Shown here: one piece after another, positions 25,561-34,003 of the stretch | Layout: each line of letters opens with the position of its first letter | How positions within the stretch are numbered: position 1 is the first letter of the stretch | Assembly (NCBI GenBank): GCA_046350555.1 | Contig: JAXMAF010000005.1 | Coordinates: 186,001-250,000 of the forward strand | Source of the DNA: JAXMAF01 sp046350555 | GTDB taxonomy: Bacteria > Planctomycetota > Phycisphaerae > Phycisphaerales > SM1A02 | DNA: 64,000 bases | Direction of reading: 5' to 3' | Made by a program: the position numbers and the translations under genes | Notes under the pieces: generated by a model | The model's database searches: none | Seen by the model: only the letters and a program-made list of their open reading frames with translations | What the model was told of the DNA's origin: nothing

Positions 25561-26619
25561 GTGCCGTCATCCATGCAGAATCCGCTTCGGATCGCCATTG
25601 TCGCGGCGGCGCTCGCCACGTCGTCGGTGCTCGCCCAGACCTTGGCGCCACCGTTCGATGGCGTCTACACGCTTGTCGACCTCGGTTCGGTGTCGGGCCT
25701 GCCCGCGAACTACGGCGGCTTGACGGTCAAGCCCACGGACACCGACACGCTGCTCATCGGCGGCGCCGCGAACACCGCGTCCGGCGTGGTGTACGCGATC
25801 GGTCTCGTTCGCGACGGCGACGGCCACATCACCGGCTTCAACGGAACGGCGACGCCGTTCGTCGGCGCGCCGTACAACGACGGCGGCGTCGTCTACGGAC
25901 CCGCAGGCGTGCTCTTCCTGGCGCGGTGGCCGGTCAACGAGCTCGGGCAGGCGAAGCCCGGAAGCAGCGCGACGGACAAGGTGATCGGCATGAGCGGCTT
26001 CGGCGTCGGCAGCTCGCTTGCCGCGCTGAACTTCGTGCCCGCCGGCTTCGCGCAGGCGGGCCACATGAAGCTCGTGAGCTGGTCGAGCGGTCTCTGGTAC
26101 GACTCGACCATCGCTCCCGACGGCGCGGGGACCTTCGACCTGACCTCGGTGACGCCGGTTCCAGCGTCGAACCTGGGCGGCGGCCCGGAGGGGTTCATCT
26201 TCGTCCCGAACGGCTCGCCGCTCTTCGCCGTGTCGAGCATGCTCGTCTCGGAGTACAGCGCCGGCCGCGTCGCCGCGTACGAGGTCGACGCGAACGGCGA
26301 TCCGATCGTCGCGACGCGGAAGGACTTCGTGACCGGACTCACCGGTGCCGAGGGCGCCGCGATCGATCCGGTCACCGGCGACTTCCTCTTCTCGACCTTC
26401 GGCGGCGGAAGCCGCGTGGTCGTCGTGCAGGGCTTCGCCAAGCCGCCGCTGCCTTGCATCGCCGACCTCAACGGCGATGGGGCGGTCGACGGCGCCGACC
26501 TCGGGCTGATGTTGAGCAACTGGGGCGAGCCGGGACTCGGCGACCTGAACGACTCGGGAGCCGTCGACGGCGCCGACCTCGGGATCCTTCTCGCGGCGTT
26601 CGGTGCGTGCCCGATGTGA
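25561..26619 (+). CDS. Secreted dockerin-type protein, possibly propeller fold
   Basis: The start is probably GTG 25561, since AAGGAG lies 8 bp upstream; ATG 25573 is the alternative. The product is 352 aa. The signal peptide is IAIVAAALATSSVLAQ. The mature part (VYTLVDLGSVSGLPANYGGL, then TLLIGGAANTASGVVYAIGL and GAEGAAIDPVTGDFLFSTFGG) looks like a low-copy beta-propeller and recurs in planctomycete secretomes. The C-terminus has two dockerin-like repeats (DLNGDGAVDGADLGLMLSNWG and DLNDSGAVDGADLGILLAAFG). It is convergent with the next gene, with only 4 bp between stops. Confidence 0.8.
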   Translation: MPSSMQNPLRIAIVAAALATSSVLAQTLAPPFDGVYTLVDLGSVSGLPANYGGLTVKPTDTDTLLIGGAANTASGVVYAIGLVRDGDGHITGFNGTATPFVGAPYNDGGVVYGPAGVLFLARWPVNELGQAKPGSSATDKVIGMSGFGVGSSLAALNFVPAGFAQAGHMKLVSWSSGLWYDSTIAPDGAGTFDLTSVTPVPASNLGGGPEGFIFVPNGSPLFAVSSMLVSEYSAGRVAAYEVDANGDPIVATRKDFVTGLTGAEGAAIDPVTGDFLFSTFGGGSRVVVVQGFAKPPLPCIADLNGDGAVDGADLGLMLSNWGEPGLGDLNDSGAVDGADLGILLAAFGACPM

Positions 26620-26623
26620 TGCG

Positions 26624-28144
26624 CTATCCCGTCCAGTTCGCCAGCAGGACGCCCACGTCGCCGGCATCGACCGAGCCGCTTCCGTCGAGGTCGCCAAGCG
26701 GTCCGGCGGTTCCCCATCCCGCGAGCACGATCGCGAGGTCGCCGCCATCGACGACGCCGTCGTTGTTGAGATCCGCGCCTTGGTAGCGGATGGCCCAGAC
26801 CTGTCCGTCGAGCGAGACGACGATCAGGGCGCTCGTCGTCGGATCGACCTGGATGTCGACCGGATGGCCCAAGTCCGTGATGAAGGGCAGGACGTCGATC
26901 AGGTTGGCGTCGTCGTCGAAGGCGGCGGCGCGAACCCATGCGCCGAGATAGTCCGCATGGAAGAGCCGGCCCTGCCAGAGACCGGGGAAGCAGCATCCGT
27001 CGTAGAAGGCGCCCGCCACGATCGCCGAGCAGGTGACGCCGGGAGGCATGGATTCGTCGGGATTCCCATGGTTCCAGGTGATCGTCGGCTGGACCAGCGT
27101 GCCGGGATTCGAGGGAGTCTCGAGCGTGTCGCAGCCATATGCCGGCACCTTCTCGAGGAAGAACGTCCACTGGATGAAGGGCGCGTCGTAGCACGGCCAG
27201 CCCGCGTTGTCGCCGCCGACCAGCACATCGAGCTCCTCCGTTGCGCCGGCCTGGACATCGCCGACGTAGAGGGTGGCGGGCGACGGTGTGCCCGGGCGCA
27301 GCGCGTAGCGGAACGGGTTGCGGAGTCCGGTGACCCAGATCCGCGATGCCTTCGAGTATGGATCGCCGTCGTAGAAGGGATTGTCCGGCAGGCCGGCGCC
27401 CGTCTCCGGATCGAGGCGCAGGATCTTGCCGGCGAGCGACTCGTGGGACTGTGCGCGGAAGGAGCCGATGTCCTCTTCAGGTCCGAAGAGTCCCGGCGCG
27501 AAGCAATCCGGCGTGAGTCCACCCGCGTCGGTGCCGGAGTACGTCGCCCCGTCGCCCGCCGCCATGAAGAGCGAACCGTCGAAGCCGAAGTGCAGCGCGC
27601 CCACCGAGTGCGACGGCCAGCATGTCGGCGGCCCGTTCGAGATGACGTCGCCGATGAGCACGAAACGGCTCTTCGGATCGGCGACGTTGCCACCGCTCTC
27701 CTCGGTGCCGGTGTACCGCGTGAGGCGGCCGCCGGTGCCGGAATAGGGCTCATCCTCCGGCCGCCCGAAGATGGCGTCGATCGTGTAGCTCACGTAGACC
27801 CGCCGGTTCTGGAGGAACTGCGGATCGAGCGCCAGCCCGATCATGCCGCGATCGACCGAGATCTGGACCTCGTCGCGGAGATCAAGGAACGGATCCGGAA
27901 GGCGTCCCAGGACGGGATCGATCACCCAGACCATCCCGCGTTGCTCCGCGACGAAGAGCCGGCCGTCCGGCGCGGGCGCCACGGCGACCGGACGATCGAA
28001 TCCGTCGGCAATCACCTCGGCGACGAAGCCGTTGGGAACCTCGACCGGATTCGGCGCCGCGGTCGAGACGGCGCTGAGCAGCGTGGTGACGGAGGCGAGA
28101 CACAACAGCGGGCGACGACTCGTCGCCAACATGGCGGAAGGCAT
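26624..28144 (-). CDS. Secreted glucose/sorbosone-dehydrogenase-like protein with dockerin-like tail
   Basis: From ATG 28144 (GGAAAG at about -9) the product is 506 aa with signal peptide MLATSRRPLLCLASVTTLLSA. The domain starts VEVPNGFVAEVIADGFDRPV and continues APDGRLFVAEQRGMVWVID, GMIGLALDPQFLQNRRVYVSY and GLRNPFRYALRPG. These are signature blocks of soluble PQQ-type glucose/sorbosone dehydrogenase beta-propellers. The predicted activity is oxidation of sugars or alcohols in the periplasm or outside. The cofactor sites cannot be verified by eye. The C-terminus is a dockerin-like pair (DLNNDGVVDGGDLAIVLAGWG and DLDGSGSVDAGDVGVLLANW). Confidence 0.85.
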   Translation of the reverse strand: MPSAMLATSRRPLLCLASVTTLLSAVSTAAPNPVEVPNGFVAEVIADGFDRPVAVAPAPDGRLFVAEQRGMVWVIDPVLGRLPDPFLDLRDEVQISVDRGMIGLALDPQFLQNRRVYVSYTIDAIFGRPEDEPYSGTGGRLTRYTGTEESGGNVADPKSRFVLIGDVISNGPPTCWPSHSVGALHFGFDGSLFMAAGDGATYSGTDAGGLTPDCFAPGLFGPEEDIGSFRAQSHESLAGKILRLDPETGAGLPDNPFYDGDPYSKASRIWVTGLRNPFRYALRPGTPSPATLYVGDVQAGATEELDVLVGGDNAGWPCYDAPFIQWTFFLEKVPAYGCDTLETPSNPGTLVQPTITWNHGNPDESMPPGVTCSAIVAGAFYDGCCFPGLWQGRLFHADYLGAWVRAAAFDDDANLIDVLPFITDLGHPVDIQVDPTTSALIVVSLDGQVWAIRYQGADLNNDGVVDGGDLAIVLAGWGTAGPLGDLDGSGSVDAGDVGVLLANWTG

Positions 28145-28537
28145 GTTTTGTTCTTTCCAGATGGGCGTTTTCGGGCTGGTTTCGAGACGTGTCTGCGATT
28201 CCCCGCAAGACTGTTCGTGTCGGACGAGTGCCGATCGACGACCACCGGAAGCATGCGACGTCAACTTACGCGACGCGACGAGCGTGTCAATGCGGAACGA
28301 TGCCAAACGTGCGCATCGACGAGATCGAGGCTGGCCTGATTGTTCAGGCGCATGGCCGACTTGGAATAGGGCGGTCGCCTCAATCGTCGTGTCGACGTGG
28401 ATGACGATCGTGCTTCCCGGACGCGCGCGGCCGCGTGGGGACATGAGCTGGCGCACGGCGGCAAGCGCGCCGGTCCGCGACCTGAAGGACACGATCGCGT
28501 CCAGGCCAGCGGGAGCGGCGCGCGAGCGACGAGGCTG
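28145..28537. other. Intergenic region, nothing recognised
   Basis: These 393 bp separate the sugar-dehydrogenase-like gene start from the end of the RND pump gene. No gene, repeat family or strong hairpin is apparent. Its left part should hold the promoter of the dehydrogenase-like gene. Confidence 0.5.
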
Positions 28538-31500
28538 CTACACGGCCGGTTGGCTTCTTCCCGACGCGGTTCGCGCGATGGCGGCGCCGACGATCGGAAG
28601 ATCCCCTCCGCGGCGACCTGCGGGCGACGTCGACGCGGCCCCGCCGGGCTCGGGCTCGACGGTGTCGTGTTCCGCATCGCCTGCCGCGTGCCGGCCGGCG
28701 ATCAACATGTAGATCGATGGCACGATCAGGAGCGTGAAGAAGGTCGAGATGAGCATGCCCGACACGAGCACGATGCCGATCGAGTTGCGCGCCAGCGCGC
28801 CGGCCCCGGTGACGAGCACGAGCGGGAAGTGACCGGCGACGGTCGCGACGCTGGTCATGAGGATCGGGCGCAGGCGGGTCATCGCCGCCTCGCGCGCCGC
28901 GGCGAGCTTGCCGAGCCCCTGTTCCTGGAGATGGTTGGCGAACTCGACGATCAGGATTCCGTTCTTCGCGACGAGCCCGACGAGGGTGATGAGCCCGACC
29001 TGCGAGTAGATGTTGATCGTCGTGAGGCCGAGGAACGTGAAGACGAGCGCGCCGCTGATCGCCAGCGGCACCGAGCCGAGCAGCACGATGAGGGGATCGC
29101 GGAAGCTGCCGAACTGCGCCGCGAGCACGAGGTAGATGAGACCCAGGGCGAAGCCCAGCGTCACGGCGAGCGAGCCGCCCTCCTGGCGGAGCTGCCGCGA
29201 TTCGCCGGCATAGTCGATGGCGTAGCCCGGCGGGAGGATTCCCGCGGCCGCCTGTTCGAGGGCCCGCAGCGCCTCTTCCTTGGTGACGCCCGGCGCCACG
29301 CCGCCGTTGATCCGGATGCTGTTGCGCTGCTGGAAGCGGTTGAGGCTGCGAGGCGCCGCCGAGGTCTCGAGGCGGACGAAGGAGGAGAGGCTCACGAGCC
29401 CGCCATCGCGGGCGCGGACCTTCATCTGGAGGAGCTGCTCGGGCGTCGCGCGGCTGGCGTCGGTCACCTGGGGAATGACCTTGTAGCTGCGGCCATCGTG
29501 GTTGAAGCGGTTCACGTAGCCGCCCGAGAGCATGACCGCCAGGTCGCGGCCGACGCCGGCCAGGTCGAGCCCCATGTCCGCGACCTTGTCGCGGTCGATC
29601 ACGATGCGCGTCTGCGGGAGATCGATCTTGAGATCGGTGTCGGCGAAGAGGAACTTGCCGCTGCCGAACGCTGCGCCGACGAGCTGCCCGGCCACGCCGG
29701 CCATCTCCGCCGCCGGATCGCTGCTGGTCACGATCATCTCGACGTCGAACTGGCCCGCGCCGGGCAGTGGCGGCGGCAGCACCGGAAACGCGGTGATCCC
29801 CGAGACCGCCGAGACGAGGCCGTACGCCTGCGGAAGGATCTCCTTCGTGGTGCGCTCGCGCTCGTGCCACTTGACCGTCTGGAGTCCGCCGAAACCCTGC
29901 GACGTGTAGAGCACGCGCCAGACGAAGTTCGCCTCGGGAAGCGTGCGCAGCGCCGCCGAGACCTCGCCCGCGGAGCGCCGCGTCGCGTCGAGCGACGATT
30001 CGGGCGAGGCCTGGAGCACGAAGAAGAGGCCGCCCTCGTCCTCGGTCGGCGCAAGTTCCGTCGCGGAGAAGCGGTAGAGCGGAACGGCGGCCAGGGCGAT
30101 GAAGGCCGCCGCGAAGGCCATCGTCCAGCGGAGCGAGAGGGTCACGTCGAGCGTTCGCCCGTAGAGGCGGCGCAGCCGGTCGAAGAGGCCGTTGACCAGC
30201 CGCGTGAAGCGTCCCTCGCGCCCGCGCTCGGGGACCAGCACGGCGCTCATGATCGGCGAGAGGGTGAGCGCCACCACGCCCGAGACGACCACCGCGGCCG
30301 CGAGCGTGAAGGCGAACTCCTTGAAGAGCACGCCGGTCAGGCCGCGCTGGAAGCCGATGGGCGTGTAGACCGCGGCGAGCGTGATCGTCATGGAGATGAT
30401 CGGCCCGCGCAGCTCGCGCGCGCCGACGAGCGCCGCGTCGATGCGCGAGCGCCCCTCGCGGATGTGACGCTCGATGTTCTCCACCATCACGATCGCGTCG
30501 TCGACGACGAGCCCGACGCAGAGCACGATCGCGAGGATGGTCAGGAGGTTGAGGGAGAAGCCGAGCAGCGCCATGAAGATGCACGCGCCGGCGATCGAGA
30601 TGGGCATGGCGATCAGCGGCACCAGCACCGTGCGGATCGATCCCATGAAGAGGAAGACGACCAGGGCCACGATCGCGATCGTCTCGGCCAGCGTGTGGCC
30701 GATCTCGGTCAGCGCGTTGCTCATGTAGAACGTGCCGTCGTAGGCGAGGCGCATGTCCACGCCTGCGGGCAACGTCGGGCGGAGCTGCTCCATCGCCGCC
30801 TTCAGCCGCGTCGCGACCTCGAGCTCGTTGGCGCGGGGCAGCGGCCAGACCGAGAGGTAGACCGCCGCGGCGCCGTTGAATCCCGCCTCGGCGACGGGTT
30901 CCTCGCTGCCCAGCTCGATCGTGGCCAGGTCGCGCAGGCGGACGATCGAGCCGCCTTGCTCGCGCACGACGAGCTGCTCGAACTCGCTGGCGGTCCGCAG
31001 GTCGGTGTCGGTCAGCAGGTCGACCTGGATCTGGTCGCTCTTCGTGCGCCCGACCGCGGCGAGGTAGTTGTTGCGGCGCAGCGCGTCCCACACCTCCGAC
31101 GGCGTCACGTCGAACGCGGTGAGCTTGCGCTCGTCGAGCCAGATCCGCATCGCCATGCTGCGGGCGCCCTCGATGCCGCAGCGCTGGACGCCCTCGATGG
31201 TCGCCAGCTCCGGCTGCACCTCGCGGTCGAGGTATTCGGTGAGCCGCGTGAGGTCCAGCGTCGAGCTCGTGAAGCTCAGGTAGAAGGTGGCGAAGGGGCG
31301 GTCGGCGCGCTGGATCTCGACGACCGGCGACTCCGCCTCGTCCGGCAGCTCGCTCCGCACCTGGTTGAGCCGGGCGCTGATCTCGGCGAGCGCGGCGTTG
31401 CTGTCGTGGTTGAGCCGCAGGCGCACGGTGATCTTGCTCTGGCCGCCGGTGCTGGCGCTCTCGATGTAGTCGATGCCGTCGATCGCCGAGACCGCGCGCT

Positions 31501-31705
31501 CGATCGGCGTGGTGATGAAGCCGCGGACGGTCTCGGCGCTCGCGCCGATGTACATCGTGGTGATCACGATGGACGTCGACTCGATGCGCGGATACTGCCG
31601 GATGGGCAGGCTGCCGATGCAGCGCCAACCGACCGCGAGGATGATCACGTTGACGACGATCGCGAGGACCGGTCGCTTGATGAAGATGTCCGTGAACCCG
31701 CTCAT
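28538..31705 (-). CDS. RND efflux transporter permease (HAE-1/AcrB-like)
   Basis: The product is 1055 aa, typical of AcrB/MexB-type pumps, from ATG 31705 with GAGGGA upstream. TM1 is in the N-terminal IFIKRPVLAIVVNVIILAVG. TM4 has GLVVDDAIVMVENIERH with the proton-relay Asp pair. The TM10 Lys is in LVGLVAKNGILIVEF. Periplasmic porter motifs such as RIWLDERKLTAFDVTPSEV occur in order. The protein exports hydrophobic compounds by proton antiport as a trimer with the membrane fusion protein encoded just upstream. No outer-membrane channel gene is in the window. A dispersed repeat separates it from the MFP gene, but the operon (TetR-MFP-RND) seems intact. Confidence 0.95.
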   Translation of the reverse strand: MSGFTDIFIKRPVLAIVVNVIILAVGWRCIGSLPIRQYPRIESTSIVITTMYIGASAETVRGFITTPIERAVSAIDGIDYIESASTGGQSKITVRLRLNHDSNAALAEISARLNQVRSELPDEAESPVVEIQRADRPFATFYLSFTSSTLDLTRLTEYLDREVQPELATIEGVQRCGIEGARSMAMRIWLDERKLTAFDVTPSEVWDALRRNNYLAAVGRTKSDQIQVDLLTDTDLRTASEFEQLVVREQGGSIVRLRDLATIELGSEEPVAEAGFNGAAAVYLSVWPLPRANELEVATRLKAAMEQLRPTLPAGVDMRLAYDGTFYMSNALTEIGHTLAETIAIVALVVFLFMGSIRTVLVPLIAMPISIAGACIFMALLGFSLNLLTILAIVLCVGLVVDDAIVMVENIERHIREGRSRIDAALVGARELRGPIISMTITLAAVYTPIGFQRGLTGVLFKEFAFTLAAAVVVSGVVALTLSPIMSAVLVPERGREGRFTRLVNGLFDRLRRLYGRTLDVTLSLRWTMAFAAAFIALAAVPLYRFSATELAPTEDEGGLFFVLQASPESSLDATRRSAGEVSAALRTLPEANFVWRVLYTSQGFGGLQTVKWHERERTTKEILPQAYGLVSAVSGITAFPVLPPPLPGAGQFDVEMIVTSSDPAAEMAGVAGQLVGAAFGSGKFLFADTDLKIDLPQTRIVIDRDKVADMGLDLAGVGRDLAVMLSGGYVNRFNHDGRSYKVIPQVTDASRATPEQLLQMKVRARDGGLVSLSSFVRLETSAAPRSLNRFQQRNSIRINGGVAPGVTKEEALRALEQAAAGILPPGYAIDYAGESRQLRQEGGSLAVTLGFALGLIYLVLAAQFGSFRDPLIVLLGSVPLAISGALVFTFLGLTTINIYSQVGLITLVGLVAKNGILIVEFANHLQEQGLGKLAAAREAAMTRLRPILMTSVATVAGHFPLVLVTGAGALARNSIGIVLVSGMLISTFFTLLIVPSIYMLIAGRHAAGDAEHDTVEPEPGGAASTSPAGRRGGDLPIVGAAIARTASGRSQPAV

Positions 31706-31726
31706 CGTGCGTTCCCTCGGCGCGTC

Positions 31727-31830
31727 ATGCGCGTCCCAGTCGATCCTCGCGCCCCACCCAACCCAATTCCGCCGTGAGACGCCGCTGTCGGCAAGCGGTC
31801 GAACGCATGGAGGTCCATTGGAATCCGTGT
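31727..31830 (+). repeat. Dispersed ~105-bp element inside the efflux operon
   Basis: This is a full copy (ATGCGCGTCCCAGTCGATCC ... CCATTGGAATCCGTGT) between the MFP and RND genes. Its last base (31830) is the first position of the MFP stop triplet as read on the plus strand (TCA, 31830-31832), so the element edge forms part of the stop codon. The RND ribosome binding site lies between the element and the RND ATG, so translation of the pump should still be possible. Confidence 0.9.
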
Positions 31831-33167
31831 CAGCGCGCCGCGGCCTCGCGCGGCGCCCGCGCGTCCGCGGTCGTGGATCCGGTCCGCTCGGCCCCGGCTC
31901 CCGGCTTCGTGCTCGACTCATCCGACGACCGGCGCTCCGCCGCGCCGCCATCCCGCGGAGGCTGGTCGGTCCTCGCCGCGAGCGGCGCCGTCGCCGGCGC
32001 CGGCTGGGGGGCCACGAGGGCTCCGTCGCGCAGCTTGAAGGCCCCGCTCGACGCGACCGTCTCTCCCGCCGAGAGGCCCTCGCGCACGACGGTCTCCTCG
32101 CCGATCGTCGGCCCGAGCTTGACGAAGCGCTGCTGCGCGCGGAGCTGTCCCGGCTCGGCGCCGGGCACGATCACGAAGACCTGATCCGCGTACGACGTCC
32201 GTCGGACCGCCGACGACGGGACGACCAGGACCCGCTGCTCGGCGTCGACGGGAACGTTGATCTGGACGAACATCCCCGGACGCAGGCGATCGTCGCGGTT
32301 GTCGACGACCGACCTCACCCGCACGTTGCGGGTGTTGTTGTTCACCGCGGAGTCGATGGCGACGACCTCGATGCGCATGGGCTTCTGGCCGAGGACGTCG
32401 CCCGTGGCCATCACCGCGACGCCCGGCTTGACTCGGGCGATGTGCTCCTGGGGGATCGCGAAGTCCAGGAAGATCCGGTCGCCGACCGAGTTGAGCGAGA
32501 CCACGCTCGAGCCTTCGGCGAGGTACTGGCCCTCGTGCATCGTGCGCAGTCCGGTCCGCCCGCGGAACGGCGCCTTGATCGTCATCTTGTCGAGGCGCGT
32601 CTGCACCTGCGCGACGCGGGCCTCGGCGAGGTCCACCTCGGCCATGGCGCGGTCGCGGTCGGCGCGGGCCTTGACCGCCTCCGATGTCGCGCGGTCCAGC
32701 TCGATGCGCGACGCGGCGCTCAGTTCGGCGGCGCTCTGGAGGCGCCGCTCCTCCGACTGCGTGAGCCAGACGCGCGACTCGGCGACGGCGACGTTGGCCC
32801 GGGCCACGCGCACGCTCGCCTGCGCGGCGGCGAGGTCGGCGCGGTCGCTCGAGTCGTCGAGCGTCAGCAGCACGTCGCCGGGCTCGACGATGCTACCCGA
32901 GTCGAATCGGACCTCCTTGATCGTTCCCGCGAGCTCGTTGCTCACCGTGACGGAACGTTCGGCGACGACGGTGCCGACCAGGTCGGCGGTGCGCTGCCAT
33001 GGCACCTCGTGCGCCACGGCGAGGTCGATCGCCTGCGGCGGCTCGAAGTGCTGGTCGTTGGCTGCAGCGCGGACGATCGAGCGCCACTTGGAGTAGCCGA
33101 GCCCGCCGCCGATCGCCGCGAGGCCGACGAAGATGCAGATCGAGGCAACCAGCGAGGATCGCTTCAT
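31830..33167 (-). CDS. RND efflux periplasmic adaptor (membrane fusion protein)
   Basis: The product is 445 aa. The N-terminal anchor is SSLVASICIFVGLAAIGGGL. Lipoyl halves are at VVAERSVTVSNELAGTIKEV and KAPFRGRTGLRTMHEGQYLAEG. Between them is a long helical hairpin rich in Ala, Arg and Glu (about 105-190). The beta-barrel portion contains IEVVAIDSAVNNNTRNVRVR. The C-terminal tail (about 70 residues) is Pro/Ala/Arg-rich and probably disordered. The start ATG overlaps the TetR stop (ATGA), which indicates translational coupling. It links the inner-membrane pump to an outer-membrane channel. Confidence 0.92.
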   Translation of the reverse strand: MKRSSLVASICIFVGLAAIGGGLGYSKWRSIVRAAANDQHFEPPQAIDLAVAHEVPWQRTADLVGTVVAERSVTVSNELAGTIKEVRFDSGSIVEPGDVLLTLDDSSDRADLAAAQASVRVARANVAVAESRVWLTQSEERRLQSAAELSAASRIELDRATSEAVKARADRDRAMAEVDLAEARVAQVQTRLDKMTIKAPFRGRTGLRTMHEGQYLAEGSSVVSLNSVGDRIFLDFAIPQEHIARVKPGVAVMATGDVLGQKPMRIEVVAIDSAVNNNTRNVRVRSVVDNRDDRLRPGMFVQINVPVDAEQRVLVVPSSAVRRTSYADQVFVIVPGAEPGQLRAQQRFVKLGPTIGEETVVREGLSAGETVASSGAFKLRDGALVAPQPAPATAPLAARTDQPPRDGGAAERRSSDESSTKPGAGAERTGSTTADARAPREAAAR

Positions 33168-33901
33168 GATCGAGCCGCCACGCCTTTCCGGGATGGGATC
33201 CGCACCGCCTTCGACCGCCGCCGCGCGGTCGATGCAGCGGGCTTCGCCGACCTGACGAGGCCGCCGAGCGCGGCGCGAACCGCCGCGAGCCGATGCGGCG
33301 AGAGCTCGGTGAGACCGAAGATCCAGTCGAACCAGAGGCCGTCGACGGCGAGCTGCACCGCCTCGCCGACGCCGGGAGGGAGCCCGTCGGCGGCGATGCG
33401 CGCCGTCAGCTCGCGATGCAGCGCCCGCAGCGGTTCGACGCGCGCCGCGTCGTGCACCAGCGCCGCCACGAGCACCACGCCGCGCCGACGGACCGCGTCC
33501 GTCCACTGGTCGGGCGACGAGAGGCAGGCGTTCAGGAACGCCCGCGGAATCCGCCCCGGGCCCGGGCGCTGCGCGGCGATCGCCGCCTCGCATTCGCTGC
33601 GCCAGGCGTTCACGGTGCGATGCACCAGCGCGTCGACGAGCGCCTCCTTGCTCGGGAAGTGATGAAGCAGGCCGCCCTTGCTCAGGTGCGCTTCGCGGGC
33701 GACCGCGTCGAGCGTCAGGCAGCCGATGCCGTCGCGCAGCACGACCACCTCGGCGGCGTCGAGCATGAGGTCGCGTCCCTGCGCGGCCGACGACGCGCTC
33801 GGTCGCCCGGGCGGGGCTGCGACCGCGCCGCGGAGCGAGCCGTTCGCCGTGGAGCGTGGCGCCGGTCGAGCTGGCACAGGTTGAACGGGTCGTCGGGCCA
33901 A
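33164..33901 (-). CDS. TetR/AcrR-family transcriptional regulator of the efflux operon
   Basis: The DNA-binding helix-turn-helix is at about 42-90: MLDAAEVVVLRDGIGCLTLDA followed by VAREAHLSKGGLLHHFPSKEA. The remaining residues are the ligand-binding helices. The first in-frame ATG lies inside the HTH, so an upstream start is needed. TTG 33901 is the best available, giving 245 aa with a Pro/Arg-rich leader. The gene is followed by MFP with a 4-bp overlap. A 20-bp palindrome lies 34 bp upstream. The likely role is repression of its own operon, relieved by a pump substrate. Confidence 0.85.
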   Translation of the reverse strand: MARRPVQPVPARPAPRSTANGSLRGAVAAPPGRPSASSAAQGRDLMLDAAEVVVLRDGIGCLTLDAVAREAHLSKGGLLHHFPSKEALVDALVHRTVNAWRSECEAAIAAQRPGPGRIPRAFLNACLSSPDQWTDAVRRRGVVLVAALVHDAARVEPLRALHRELTARIAADGLPPGVGEAVQLAVDGLWFDWIFGLTELSPHRLAAVRAALGGLVRSAKPAASTARRRSKAVRIPSRKGVAARS

Positions 33902-33934
33902 GGGTCGCGATCATACCCCGCCCCGCATCGCCGG

Positions 33935-33954
33935 CCAACCGACTGGTCGGTTGG
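33935..33954. promoter_or_regulatory. Palindromic operator candidate for the TetR regulator
   Basis: CCAACCGA-CTGG-TCGGTTGG is a 20-bp inverted repeat with perfect 8-bp arms. It is located just upstream of the TetR-MFP-RND operon. It resembles the ACCGACnnGTCGGT-type sites used by many TetR proteins of efflux operons. Confidence 0.65.
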
Positions 33955-34003
33955 TCGGCGCGTCGCGCCGCCCGCCCGCCCGCCCGTCCGTCGTTGCGCC
34001 GGA

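Noticed and set aside
26603..28339. Plus-strand open frame of 578 codons over the sugar-dehydrogenase-like gene
   Set aside because: Arg/Asp-rich shadow frame with no domain; the minus-strand frame has signal peptide and propeller motifs.
28380..31777. Very long open frames of about 1,100 codons on the opposite strand and in another frame of the RND gene
   Set aside because: They are by-products of high G+C coding sequence; only the RND frame has family motifs.
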